A stretch of DNA of 64,000 nt. Origin: an uncultured Bacteroidota bacterium. Lineage in GTDB: Bacteria > Bacteroidota > Bacteroidia > Bacteroidales > WCHB1-69. Both the position numbers and the translations under genes were made by a program. The notes under the pieces are model-generated. The model was not told the origin of the DNA, made no database searches, and saw nothing but the letters and a program-made list of their open reading frames with translations. This document shows, in pieces, positions 49,942 through 58,510 of this stretch. The stretch is from the NCBI GenBank assembly GCA_902786595.1, contig CADADB010000009.1:157944-221943 (forward strand), read 5' to 3'. Every line of letters begins with the position of its first letter. The stretch's first letter is position 1.

Positions 49942-51072
49942 ATGAAATTCATCGTATCAAGCGACCTCTTGTATCGCAATTTAAATGCCATCAACGGCGT
50001 GATGGGAACGAACAGCACCATGCCCATCTTAGACAATTTTTTAGTGACTATTGAAGGTAACCAGTTGAAACTCACGGCTTCGGACTTGGAATCCACGATG
50101 ACGTCCGTAATAGAATTGGATAATGTGGAAGGTGAAGGATCTGTGGCAGTTCCCGCCAAGATCCTGCTTGAGACGCTGAAATTGATGCCGGACATGCCGC
50201 TCGTTTTTGCCATCGATGTGGAGAACAATATATTGAAATTCACCTCTTCCAACGGCGAATACGGTGCCCCTTGTTTCCCCAGCGACGAGTATCCGACGGT
50301 TAAGCCGATATCCTCTCCGAAGAGTTTCGAGATACGCGCCACTGTGCTGCAACGTGCTATCAGCAAGACGATTTTTGCAACAGGAAACGATGAACTTCGT
50401 CCTAATATGATGGGTGTGCTTTGCGAATTGTCATCCGACCATGTCACTTTTGTGGCCACGGATGCGCATAAACTGGTCCGCTATCGCAATTCCGAAGTGA
50501 AGACGGATGATTTCTCTTCCTTCATTCTGCCTAAAAAGCCGATCGCGCATCTCAAAAACATCCTTGCAAACTTCAATGAAACGGTTCATATAGATTATTC
50601 TGACGAGACACATCATATTCGCTTCTCTTTCGGCAATTTTGAGCTGTATTCGTCGCTTAAGGAAGGTAAATACCCGAATTATGAGTCAGTCATCCCCAAA
50701 GAGAATCCGAATGTGCTGACTATCGGACGCGATGAATTCTTGAAGTCTATTCGTCGTCTTGGCAACTATTCTAGCCAATCTACATTCCAGGTGCGACTCT
50801 CTTTGCAGGATTCCGGCCTTAATTTGACGGCTGAAGACATGGATTTCTCCTACAAAGGCGCGGAGAGTATCCAATGTGAATATAATGGCGAACCTATGGA
50901 AATCGGTTTCAACTCCCGTTTCTTGCGCGAAATGGTTGAGAATATTGACGCTGACACTATCCAGATGTCGTTTTCGAAACCGCAGCGTGCCGCTCTCATA
51001 GCTCCCACGGTCCAACATGACGAGAACGAGGATGTGCTGATGCTGATCATGCCGGTGATGCTGAATTATTAG
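49942..51072 (+). CDS. dnaN: DNA polymerase III beta subunit (sliding clamp)
   Basis: This 376-aa protein has the three-domain clamp length. It starts MKFIVSSDLLYRNLNAINGVMGTNSTMPILDNFLV, the family opening, with ASDLESTM in domain 1. It ends DENEDVLMLIMPVMLNY, matching the conserved C-terminal hydrophobic tail (MPVRL-like) that lines the partner-binding pocket. It confers processivity on the replicase. It is not next to dnaA here but is followed at once by the RNase P RNA gene. Confidence 0.97.
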   Translation: MKFIVSSDLLYRNLNAINGVMGTNSTMPILDNFLVTIEGNQLKLTASDLESTMTSVIELDNVEGEGSVAVPAKILLETLKLMPDMPLVFAIDVENNILKFTSSNGEYGAPCFPSDEYPTVKPISSPKSFEIRATVLQRAISKTIFATGNDELRPNMMGVLCELSSDHVTFVATDAHKLVRYRNSEVKTDDFSSFILPKKPIAHLKNILANFNETVHIDYSDETHHIRFSFGNFELYSSLKEGKYPNYESVIPKENPNVLTIGRDEFLKSIRRLGNYSSQSTFQVRLSLQDSGLNLTAEDMDFSYKGAESIQCEYNGEPMEIGFNSRFLREMVENIDADTIQMSFSKPQRAALIAPTVQHDENEDVLMLIMPVMLNY

Positions 51073-51095
51073 GCAATAGGCAATAGGGCCAAGTC

Positions 51096-51438
51096 AAAAA
51101 AGGAAAACCGAGTTGTCGCGGCCGAATGGCTGAGGAAAGTCCGGGCAACGCAGAGCACCATACTTCCTAACGGGAAGGCGCGCGCGAGTGCGACAGACAG
51201 TGCCACAGAAACGATACCGCCCGTTTTCGGGTAAGGGTGAAAACGTGAGGTAAGAGCTCACGCCGCCGTCAGTGATGCCGGCGGGGGTAAACCTTATGGG
51301 TTGAAAGACCAAATAAACCGGGGCTTGAGGGCTGCTCGTCCGACCCGGAGGGTAGGTTGATAGAGGCATGCGGTGACGCATGTTCGAGATAAATGACAAC
51401 ATAGAACAGAACCCGGCTTACGGGTTTTCCTTTTTTTT
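51096..51438 (+). ncRNA. rnpB: RNase P RNA (bacterial type A-like)
   Basis: Hallmarks are GAGGAAAGTCCGGGC at about 51130-51145 (5' strand of helix P4 and conserved region I), CACAGAAACGATACCGC and GGTAAGGGTGAAAACGTGAGGTAAGAGCTCACGC in the specificity domain. AACAGAACCCGGCTTACGGG lies at the 3' end (P4 3' strand). The flanks AAAAAAGGAAAACCG (51096-51110) and CGGGTTTTCCTTTTTT (51421-51436) pair as helix P1, which sets both ends and doubles as the terminator with eight T. The RNA processes pre-tRNA 5' ends. The open frame on the opposite strand is spurious. Confidence 0.96.
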
Positions 51439-51802
51439 ACCACTTGGGTTTAAATGCGTTCTCAATATGGTTTACTTCCTGTAACTCAGGACTGTTGATT
51501 ACAGAAATGATGTCGAAGCGGATCTCTTTCGTCACATTTTTGAATTTTGCGTAATACATGGCGGCACGTATAAGATGCCGCTGTTTTTGTGTGTCCACGA
51601 AAATTTCAGGAGCTCCAAACGTCGTGCTTTTCCGGGTCTTCACTTCCACGATGACAAGATAGTCCTTGTTTTCCGCAATGATGTCCACTTCCAAATGACC
51701 GCAGTGCCAGTTGCGTTCCAGGATTCTGTAACCTTTTTTTAATAAGAGATTTGTGGCCAGGTCTTCTCCGATCAGACCCTGTAGCTGTTTTTCGGTTTTC
51801 AT
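51437..51802 (-). CDS. YraN/UPF0102 family endonuclease-like protein
   Basis: This 121-aa protein has GLIGEDLATNLLLKKGYRILERNWHCGHLEVDIIAENKDYLVIVEVKTRKSTTFG with the G(E)..EVDII..VEVK pattern of the PD-(D/E)XK fold (D in EVDII, E and K in VEVK). This is typical of UPF0102, a family with presumed DNA-processing roles. It converges with rnpB. Its stop codon at 51437-51439 lies in the end of the rnpB T-run, so the two 3' ends overlap. Confidence 0.92.
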   Translation of the reverse strand: MKTEKQLQGLIGEDLATNLLLKKGYRILERNWHCGHLEVDIIAENKDYLVIVEVKTRKSTTFGAPEIFVDTQKQRHLIRAAMYYAKFKNVTKEIRFDIISVINSPELQEVNHIENAFKPKW

Positions 51803-51841
51803 TGTTTTTTTTTATTTAGTGAAAATAATTTTAATACGCTG

Positions 51842-51849
51842 CAAATATA
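51842..51849 (-). promoter_or_regulatory. -7 box (TATATTTG) of the yraN-like gene
   Basis: The minus strand reads TATATTTG followed by CAGCG, 40 nt before the ATG at 51802. Confidence 0.55.
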
Positions 51850-51862
51850 TAGAAAATATTTG

Positions 51863-51870
51863 TATCTTTG
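51863..51870 (+). promoter_or_regulatory. -7 box (TATCTTTG) of the DUF2851 gene
   Basis: TATCTTTG followed by CGGC, 54 nt upstream of the ATG at 51924. It forms a divergent pair with the box at 51842. Confidence 0.55.
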
Positions 51871-51923
51871 CGGCATGAAATAATGTTGATTTTGATACCT
51901 TGAAACTATTAAAAATTAAAACC

Positions 51924-53222
51924 ATGAAAGAAGAATTCTTGCACTATGTGTGGCAGTATCGCCACTATGATTTCATGAACTTGAAGACTTCGCGGGGACA
52001 GCAGCTAAATGTGGTGTTCCCGGGTTATCACAACTATGATGCGGGTCCAGATTTTTTGCAGGCGGTAGTCATGATAGACGATGTCCGCTGGGTCGGCAGT
52101 GTGGAGATACATTGTCGTAGTTCCGACTGGCTGCGGCACAGACATCAGGAGGACAACAAATACAAGTCGGTGATCCTCCATGTGGTCTATGAGCATGATT
52201 TGGAGATTCAATTGGGCGGAAATGAGGTAGTTCCGACCTTGGAACTCAAGGATAGGATTCCGCAGGAGATGTTTGGCCGTTACGATTCGCTGATGAAGGT
52301 GCCCGATATGTTGCTTTGCCGATCGCGGTTGCCCGGTGTGGATCCTCTCATTGTTCAAAGTCATCTGTCGGGGGTGCTAATGGAAAGGATGATACATCGT
52401 CAGAATATGTTCCAAAGTACGTTGATGAGTTGTCAGTCAGATTGGAACGAATTGATATACAGGGTGATGGCAATAGGTTTCGGGTGCAAGAAAAATGCTA
52501 CGGCTTTTGAGCTGCTGGCGCAGAGTTTGCCATATCGCATTGTTCGAAACCATCTGTCTTCGCGTTTGCAGGTTTATGCGCTCGTTTTCGGGCAGTCAGG
52601 ATTGTTGGATGTGGAATATTGTGATGAGTATGCGGAGCGATTACGTTACGAATACGATTATTTGCGATATAAGTACCAGTTGTGTCCTGTAGGGGCTCAT
52701 CAGTGGAATTGGTTGCGGTTACGGCCGCAGAATTTCCCGCCTTTGAGATTGGCTCAGTTCGCTCAGATGTTGTACGAAACGGGTAACACGCTTTCAGACA
52801 AAGTGTTGAAGACGGGAATGGCGGGTCTGCAGAGTTGGTTGTCGTTGGCTCCTGACGAATATTGGCAAACCCATTACATGTTCGGGAAAAGTAGTCCAAA
52901 GCATGCGTCCGGGATAGGGGTGTTGGTGATTAACTCGTTGATTATCAATGTTGTTGTGCCTATTCGTTTTGCGTATGCGCGATTTACGGGAAATGACCAG
53001 ATGCAGGAGGATGCGCTCGGATTGTTGGAACGGATACCTTACGAAGACAACAAGACAACCCGTCTTTTCCTTGACAGTGCCTTCCCGAGCGGAAGTGCTT
53101 ACGATTCGCAGGCACAGTTGGAACTGATGGACCGCTATTGCTCTCAGAAACGATGTCTGAAATGCGCCATAGGAGAGAAGATTGTGCGTGGAATGGGTGT
53201 GTGCCCCCTGAATACCGTGTAG
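51924..53222 (+). CDS. DUF2851 family protein
   Basis: This 432-aa cytoplasmic-type protein opens with MKEEFLHYVWQYRHYDFMNLKTSRGQQLNVVFPGYHNYDAGPDFLQAVV and GSVEIHCRSSDWLRHRHQEDNKYKSVILHVVYEHD, the conserved core of DUF2851. The function is unknown. The family is common in Bacteroidota, and the acidic/His residues in the core may bind metal. Near the C-terminus there are cysteines (RYCSQKRCLKCAIGEKI). The ATG at 51924 is used over a TTG at 51900. The TAG stop is the left edge of a palindromic element. Confidence 0.88.
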   Translation: MKEEFLHYVWQYRHYDFMNLKTSRGQQLNVVFPGYHNYDAGPDFLQAVVMIDDVRWVGSVEIHCRSSDWLRHRHQEDNKYKSVILHVVYEHDLEIQLGGNEVVPTLELKDRIPQEMFGRYDSLMKVPDMLLCRSRLPGVDPLIVQSHLSGVLMERMIHRQNMFQSTLMSCQSDWNELIYRVMAIGFGCKKNATAFELLAQSLPYRIVRNHLSSRLQVYALVFGQSGLLDVEYCDEYAERLRYEYDYLRYKYQLCPVGAHQWNWLRLRPQNFPPLRLAQFAQMLYETGNTLSDKVLKTGMAGLQSWLSLAPDEYWQTHYMFGKSSPKHASGIGVLVINSLIINVVVPIRFAYARFTGNDQMQEDALGLLERIPYEDNKTTRLFLDSAFPSGSAYDSQAQLELMDRYCSQKRCLKCAIGEKIVRGMGVCPLNTV

Positions 53223-53246
53223 AGGCGAATAATTATTCGCCCCTAC
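53220..53246. repeat. Palindrome TAGAGGCGAATAAT-TATTCGCCCCTAC providing a stop codon
   Basis: This is a 26-bp near-perfect palindrome with one arm mismatch (A versus C). Its first three bases are the TAG stop of the DUF2851 gene. The core GGCGAATAATTATTCGCC is the same as the copy inside the coding region at 63529. Confidence 0.85.
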
Positions 53247-53260
53247 GGTTCATCCATGAA

Positions 53261-54349
53261 CTATTCCTCCGTCAGTGTTTCCAAAAACGCCTTCAAATCG
53301 GCAATCTCGTTTGGCGTGAGGCGAACTCCGCCATCGTTGACATGGTGCATCAAAGGGCTGATGGTCGGGGAGTTTTGCACTCCAGAATTGTAGAACTCCA
53401 GAACCTCATCCAGAGTCTTGAAGCGGCCGTCGTGCATGTAGGGTGCAGATTGGGTGACGTTGCGCAACGAAGGGGCTCGGTAGGCGCCACGGTCGCGAGG
53501 GTCGCCCGTGACGCTGGCGCGGTCGTGCTCGTCTGCAGGTTGCGCATCTAACCCGTTGTTGTAGAAAAGGTTGGTGGTGAACATTGGACTGCCAGCGCTG
53601 CCATGGCAATGGAAGCAGTCAGCCCCTTCTTCGGTGGTGAAGAGGACGTAGCCGTGCAGCTCCTGAGGGGTGAGCTGCTCCTCGCCGCGCAGGTAGCGGT
53701 CGAATTTGGAATTTCCAGCGACTAACGAGCGTACGTACTGCGCGATGGCCTTTTGGATGCGGTCCATCGTGACCTCTTCGCTGCCAAATGCTTTCTTGAA
53801 CAGCGGTGGGTACTTCTTGTCGGCTTTGATGGCAGCCACGGCGCTTGCCTCCGTTCCACACATCTCATCGTCCGCGGTGATGGCCATCAGAACGATATCC
53901 TCGATGGTTCGTTGCTTCGGATTCGGGTTGTCGTTGGAAATCAGCCCGTTCCAGAAGTAACCTTCGTGGTTGAAGACGAGGTTCATGAGCGGCATGACGT
54001 TGTGGATGGTGGGTTTTCCAGTGGTGCGGCCGCGCGGCTTCCCGTCGGGGAAACGCGGGTTGTCGGTGCCGATGTCGTAGTTGCATTCGCGACGGTGACA
54101 AGTGGCGCACGACATCAGTGAGTCGGGCTCCGTGCCGGTGTAGCCACAAAGGTGCGGGTCGTGGAAGAGCTGCCGTCCGAGTTCCACGCCCTCCACCGTC
54201 ATCGGGTTGTCGGCGGGGATGTTCAACACCGTGGGGAAACCCTTCGGAATCGGGATGTTGTAAGGGGTGGGCGGTTCGATGCGCTCGCGACAGGAGGTGA
54301 AACACACAACGATGACAATGGTTGCAATATATATGGTCTGGCGTAACAT
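53261..54349 (-). CDS. Di-heme cytochrome c peroxidase (MauG/CcpA-like) lipoprotein
   Basis: This 362-aa protein starts MLRQTIYIATIVIVVCFTSC, with Cys20 as the lipobox. It has two c-type heme sites: CATCH (81-85) and CFHCH (245-249). Around them are ELGRQLFHDPHLC, NVMPLMNLVFNHEGYFWNG and APYMHDGRFKTLDEVLEFYNSG, all typical of bacterial di-heme peroxidases that reduce hydrogen peroxide in the periplasm. The ATG at 54349 is used over a TTG directly before it. No dedicated electron donor gene is adjacent. It is convergent with DUF2851 and separated from it by the palindrome. Confidence 0.93.
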   Translation of the reverse strand: MLRQTIYIATIVIVVCFTSCRERIEPPTPYNIPIPKGFPTVLNIPADNPMTVEGVELGRQLFHDPHLCGYTGTEPDSLMSCATCHRRECNYDIGTDNPRFPDGKPRGRTTGKPTIHNVMPLMNLVFNHEGYFWNGLISNDNPNPKQRTIEDIVLMAITADDEMCGTEASAVAAIKADKKYPPLFKKAFGSEEVTMDRIQKAIAQYVRSLVAGNSKFDRYLRGEEQLTPQELHGYVLFTTEEGADCFHCHGSAGSPMFTTNLFYNNGLDAQPADEHDRASVTGDPRDRGAYRAPSLRNVTQSAPYMHDGRFKTLDEVLEFYNSGVQNSPTISPLMHHVNDGGVRLTPNEIADLKAFLETLTEE

Positions 54350-54370
54350 CAAATATTACGGTTATTATTC

Positions 54371-54496
54371 GTAGGGGCGCGATTTATCGCGCACGCCGTT
54401 TGTTTGGGTTGATGAATCGTTGATTCGGACGCGATGAATCCGTTGATTCGGACGCGATGAATCCGTTGATTCGGACGCGATGAATCGCGTCCCTAC
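54371..54496. repeat. Composite palindrome element expanded into 23-nt tandem repeats
   Basis: A left arm TAGGGGCGCGATTTATCGCGC (54372-54392) is followed by unique DNA. Then come tandem copies of GATGAATCCGTTGATTCGGACGC at 54411-54432 (one base short), 54433-54455 and 54456-54478, and a final GATGAATCGCGTCCCTAC (54479-54496) that gives the closing arm. The closing arm, read on the minus strand, begins with TAG, which is the stop codon of parC (54493-54495). It fills most of the gap between the peroxidase and parC. Confidence 0.88.
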
Positions 54497-57255
54497 AGGT
54501 TATCAAACAACCCTAATTGTGTGCCGGGCGTATCGTTTTCAGGAGAGAGGTCCGATTTGTCGGCGGAGATGGTGTTGAAAACCTCCTTGGCGATTTCCTC
54601 GTCCATGGAGGTGACGGGTTCCACCTCTTCGGGCATTTCGGGTTCGGGTTCCTCTTCCGGCTCCTCGTATGGCAGCGGCTCGATGAATTTCACGGACTTG
54701 ATGTCGTTGAAAATGAGACGTTTGCCTTTGGCACGGGCGGTGGTCATTTCCACGAATTCAGCGCAAGGGATTACCGTGGTGGTGTCTTCCGTGTCGGACT
54801 TCTTCGCGTGATAGACCACCTTGATTTGCGGCAGGTAGTCGATAGAGTAGGCCACCAACTTGGCGGTGCCGTCGGTGGGGTAGAAATCGACCTTTTTCAT
54901 CAACACATCAGGTTGGAAACGCTTGATAAAGTACTTCTTGTCCTTCTTGAGCTGATAAATGGCGGTGATGATCATCGAGGGCTTCCACTTGCGGATGATG
55001 TCGAGATCGTCTTCAAAGTGGAGCGAGGTTTCGTAACCGGTGATTCTGTAATTTCCGGATTTATAAACGGTTATGATCTTGTCATCTTCGTGGAAGGAGC
55101 CGATCAACTCGCCGCGACCGTCGTTGTTGAGACGCATCACAGCGGACTCGAAATAGACATCGATGGCGCTGAGTGTGGAGATACCCTTTTGCGCCAATGT
55201 GATGCTGGCCACAGGGTAGCGGGTGACGATGTTGCCCAACGCGGCGCGGTTTTTCACGGCTAAGGAGCCAAAGTCGAAGTCAAATTCGCGTTTTTTGAGC
55301 TTGGGTTTGGGCTTGAGTTTCACATGCACCACCTCGGCCTCGCCGTTCGGATTGGAGGTGAAATAGAGCACCTTGGCGTTCTTGCTGCCCTTCACGAGGT
55401 CGTATTTCTTGTCGCGGGTGACGCCACCCACATTGAAGCGTTTCGCATAGACGGGGCCGTTCACGCCGGCGGAGTAGATCATGTTGTAGATCTGCCGGTC
55501 GTCGCCGCGACGGAACACCTCCGCGTGGATGATGTGCTTGCCCACGAAGTGCTTGTCGGCCACCTTGCTGATGGAACATTCGCCGTTCTCGTGGAAGACG
55601 ATGATGTCGTCCAAGTCGGAGCAGAGGCAGGCGAACTCCACATCGTCGTCTTTTTTGAGGTTGGTGCCGATGAAGCCCTCCTTCTTGTTGACGTATAACT
55701 TTTGGTTGGCCACGGCCACGGTGACCGCATTAATGTTGTCGAAGCTCTTGATTTCGGTGAGACGTTTGTGGTCTGCACCGTATTTTTTCTTCAGTTGCAG
55801 GAAGTAGTTGATGGCATAATCGACGAGGTGGTCCAGATGGTTCTGCACTTCGTCCATGTTGAGCTCGATTTCGGCGAGCTTGTCCATCGCGGCCTTGATG
55901 TCGAATTTGGAAATCTTGCGGACGGGCTTTTCGCAAAGCGCGAGCACGTCGTCGCGGGTGATCTCCTGGCGGAAGAGTGGACGGTAGGGGTCGAAGGCAC
56001 GCTCAATGCGGTCGATTTGCGCATCCCAGGATTCGGCATCTTTCTCCAACTCCTTGTAAATGCGCTTCTCGAAGAAGATTTTCTCCAAGGAGACCTTGTG
56101 CCATTGTTGACGCAGCTCGTCGAGCTCGATTTCCAGCTCTTTGCGCAGCAGGTTGAGGGTGTTCTCGGTGTTGATGCGCAGGATGTCCTTGACGTTGGTG
56201 AAGACGGGTTTGCCGTTCCATATCACGCAGGCGTTGGTGGAGTAGGTGATTTCGCAGTCGGTGAAGGCGTAGAGTGCGTCGATGGTCTGGTCGGGGGAGA
56301 CACCAGGCATCAGGTGGAGGTAGATTTCCGCCTGTGCCGCCGTGTTGTCGTCTATCTTCTTGATTTTCAGTTTTCCGCTATCGATGGCCTTGGTGATGGA
56401 GTTGGTGGATTCGGAGATAAGGTCTTCGGTAGTGGTGCCGTAAGGAATCTCGTTGATTACCAGAGTCTTGTTATCGACGATGCTGATTTTGGCGCGGTTG
56501 CGGATCTTTCCGCCTTGAGCCCCGTCGTTGTAGCGGCTCACATCGATGGTGCCGCCGGTCGGGAAGTCGGGATAGATCTCGAAATCCTCGCCGCGCAGGA
56601 TATGTACGGAAGCGTCAATCAACTCGTTGAAGTTGTGGGGCAGGATGAGGGTGGACATGCCCACGCCGATGCCCTTCACGCCTTGGGCGAGCAGCAGCGG
56701 GAACTTGACGGGCAGCGCGATGGGCTCGCGGTTACGGCCGTCGTAGGAGACTTGCCATTCGGTGGTCTTGTGGTTGAAGACCACCTCCTTGGCGAACGGG
56801 GTGAGACGCGCCTCGATATAACGGGGAGCCGCCGCGTCGTCGCCGGTGAGAATGTTACCCCAGTTACCCTGCGTGTCGATGAGCAGGTGCTTCTGGCCCA
56901 TCTGCACGAGTGCTGCCCCGATGGACTGGTCGCCGTGCGGGTGGTACTTCATGGTGTTACCCACGATGTTCGCCACCTTGTTGAAGCGGCCGTCCTCCAA
57001 CTCGTCCATGGAGTGCAGGATGCGGCGTTGCACGGGCTTGAGGCCGTCGTAAACGTCGGGGAACGCACGGTCGAGGATGACGTAGGAGGCGTAGTCCAAG
57101 TACCATTCGCGGTACATCGACTGCGCGAAAATCACCTTGTGCAATCCCGATTCGTCTTGCGTGTTATCGTCTGTATCTTCCTGTGGTATAATGACATCCG
57201 AAGAATTCTCGTCCAGTTCTTCGTTCAGTTCTTCATCTTCAAAATCTTCAGCCAT
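54493..57255 (-). CDS. parC: DNA topoisomerase IV subunit A
   Basis: This 920-aa type II topoisomerase subunit decatenates sister chromosomes. The acidic N-terminal tail (1-35) precedes the family core: SYVILDRAFPDVYDGLKPVQRRIL, KYHPHGDQSIGAAL and AAAPRYIEARL with catalytic Tyr146. The C-terminal domain is shorter in GyrA-box features, and the acidic end (EEPEEEPEPEMPEEVEP) favours ParC over GyrA. It is the last gene on its strand before a repeat. The stop TAG lies in the palindromic element. The upstream box is the variant TATCTTCG. Confidence 0.92.
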   Translation of the reverse strand: MAEDFEDEELNEELDENSSDVIIPQEDTDDNTQDESGLHKVIFAQSMYREWYLDYASYVILDRAFPDVYDGLKPVQRRILHSMDELEDGRFNKVANIVGNTMKYHPHGDQSIGAALVQMGQKHLLIDTQGNWGNILTGDDAAAPRYIEARLTPFAKEVVFNHKTTEWQVSYDGRNREPIALPVKFPLLLAQGVKGIGVGMSTLILPHNFNELIDASVHILRGEDFEIYPDFPTGGTIDVSRYNDGAQGGKIRNRAKISIVDNKTLVINEIPYGTTTEDLISESTNSITKAIDSGKLKIKKIDDNTAAQAEIYLHLMPGVSPDQTIDALYAFTDCEITYSTNACVIWNGKPVFTNVKDILRINTENTLNLLRKELEIELDELRQQWHKVSLEKIFFEKRIYKELEKDAESWDAQIDRIERAFDPYRPLFRQEITRDDVLALCEKPVRKISKFDIKAAMDKLAEIELNMDEVQNHLDHLVDYAINYFLQLKKKYGADHKRLTEIKSFDNINAVTVAVANQKLYVNKKEGFIGTNLKKDDDVEFACLCSDLDDIIVFHENGECSISKVADKHFVGKHIIHAEVFRRGDDRQIYNMIYSAGVNGPVYAKRFNVGGVTRDKKYDLVKGSKNAKVLYFTSNPNGEAEVVHVKLKPKPKLKKREFDFDFGSLAVKNRAALGNIVTRYPVASITLAQKGISTLSAIDVYFESAVMRLNNDGRGELIGSFHEDDKIITVYKSGNYRITGYETSLHFEDDLDIIRKWKPSMIITAIYQLKKDKKYFIKRFQPDVLMKKVDFYPTDGTAKLVAYSIDYLPQIKVVYHAKKSDTEDTTTVIPCAEFVEMTTARAKGKRLIFNDIKSVKFIEPLPYEEPEEEPEPEMPEEVEPVTSMDEEIAKEVFNTISADKSDLSPENDTPGTQLGLFDNL

Positions 57256-57275
57256 AGGGTTTTGGTTTTAAGCCG

Positions 57276-57283
57276 CGAAGATA
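57276..57283 (-). promoter_or_regulatory. Variant -7 box (TATCTTCG) upstream of parC
   Basis: The minus strand reads TATCTTCG followed by CGGC, 21 nt upstream of the parC ATG. It differs from TAnnTTTG at one base. Confidence 0.4.
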
Positions 57284-57391
57284 CGAAATTTTTTGCTTTT
57301 AGTGTTTGGCGACTGGGAAGATTTTCTGACGATTCGTGGCGGATAAAGGCGGAAATTAGGAGACTGTGGGTAATCGAATAATGACAGTTTT

Positions 57392-58510
57392 TTATTTATT
57401 TTTCAACCAAAAGTATAAGAAGTAATCGTAGATGAAGTACTTGCCGTTACTATTTGTGACAATGTCCTTTTCTTGCAGGGCGGACATACTTCTCTGAACT
57501 GCGCTGGCGGAAGTGAGATGGAATTTTCGGATGAAATCTCCGCTGGTCGGTTGCACATCTTTTTCGGAATGTGCCAAAGCCAAGAGCAATGCTTTTTGTC
57601 TGGAAGAAAGTCTTGTCATCAAATCTTGGTAGGTGTCTTCCTTATCTTCCACGGCATTACAGATGGCAGTGTCCACATCAGCTATTCCACAAGGAATGCC
57701 TGGCTCAGCCATAGCAAACAATTCATTGCAGATTTTTTGAATGTACCATGTGGTGCCTTCGAATTTCTCGTACATGTATCGGATGGCCTCTGGTTCTATT
57801 TTATATTTGTTTTGTTCGAAATGTTGTGTGATAAAAGAGGTGTATTCTTCAAGCGGAATAGGTTTTAACGACAGTGTTGATGCACTTTGGTAGAAAGGTC
57901 TTGCTGGAGATGAGAACATTTCACCCATCATGTGTCGTTTGGATCCCGAAAATACAAACCACGCGTTGTTGCATTTTTGGATGTGAGTTCGCAAAAGGGC
58001 TTCTACGTTCTGCTCAGGGTAGTCGATAATAGTTTGGAACTCATCAATCGCCACAATGCAAGGTTTATCAGCCGTACTTAGGTATTGGAAGATCTCGTCA
58101 AGAGAAGTCTTGGGCGTTTGCACATCACCCAACTCAAGGTTCCAACAGGGCTGTCCGAAAGCATCGAGGGTGATGCCGGTTCGCAAAGAACCAACGATTT
58201 GGATGAAACGCTCCCATGCTTTCCGCTCTTTTGACTTCAGCACTGAAAGAATGGTTCTTCCCAATTCGTAAGTCAGTTCTGCCAGTGACTTCGTGGCATA
58301 TATATCTACGAGGAACAAATAGTACTCATTGTATAATTCCTGTTGGGCAAAGCAATGGCGGATTAACCCCGTTTTGCCCATTCTCCTTGGTGACATCAAG
58401 GCGACATGATTGCCGTTTTGCAGCAATGTGATCAGGCGTTTGGTCTCGTTCTTCCTGTCGCAAAAGTACTCGGGCCCATTATATCCGTATGTGAGAAATG
58501 GATTTTTCAT
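57392..58510 (-). CDS. AAA+ ATPase (archaeal-ATPase-like ATP-binding protein)
   Basis: This 372-aa protein starts MKNPFLTYGYNGPEYFCDRKNETKRL, the usual opening of this Bacteroidota ATPase family. Walker A is SPRRMGKTGLI (40-50), Walker B is CIVAIDEFQTI, and a sensor-type FVFSGSKRHMM follows. The C-terminus looks like a winged helix (GDFIRKFHLTSASAVQRSMSALQEKDIV). STAND/archaeal-type ATPases of this kind have regulatory or mobile-element-linked roles, but none is established here. The ATG at 58510 fits the family start and the -7 box at 58541. Confidence 0.85.
   Translation of the reverse strand: MKNPFLTYGYNGPEYFCDRKNETKRLITLLQNGNHVALMSPRRMGKTGLIRHCFAQQELYNEYYLFLVDIYATKSLAELTYELGRTILSVLKSKERKAWERFIQIVGSLRTGITLDAFGQPCWNLELGDVQTPKTSLDEIFQYLSTADKPCIVAIDEFQTIIDYPEQNVEALLRTHIQKCNNAWFVFSGSKRHMMGEMFSSPARPFYQSASTLSLKPIPLEEYTSFITQHFEQNKYKIEPEAIRYMYEKFEGTTWYIQKICNELFAMAEPGIPCGIADVDTAICNAVEDKEDTYQDLMTRLSSRQKALLLALAHSEKDVQPTSGDFIRKFHLTSASAVQRSMSALQEKDIVTNSNGKYFIYDYFLYFWLKNK

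Noticed and set aside
51094..51402. Minus-strand frame over the RNase P RNA
   Set aside because: The region is a structured RNA with unmistakable RNase P core sequences.
54371..54496. Tandem repeats considered as a CRISPR array
   Set aside because: Units are directly adjacent without spacers, palindromic, and flanked by the arms of a repeat family seen elsewhere. No cas genes.
55702..57381. 559-codon plus-strand frame opposite parC
   Set aside because: Long but fully antisense to the parC frame that carries the catalytic motifs, with shadow-like composition (V/L/D/G-rich) and no domain.
57392..58510. AAA ATPase as a phage-defence gene
   Set aside because: It is a common housekeeping-type or orphan ATPase family in Bacteroidales, with no nuclease, reverse transcriptase or other defence gene around it.
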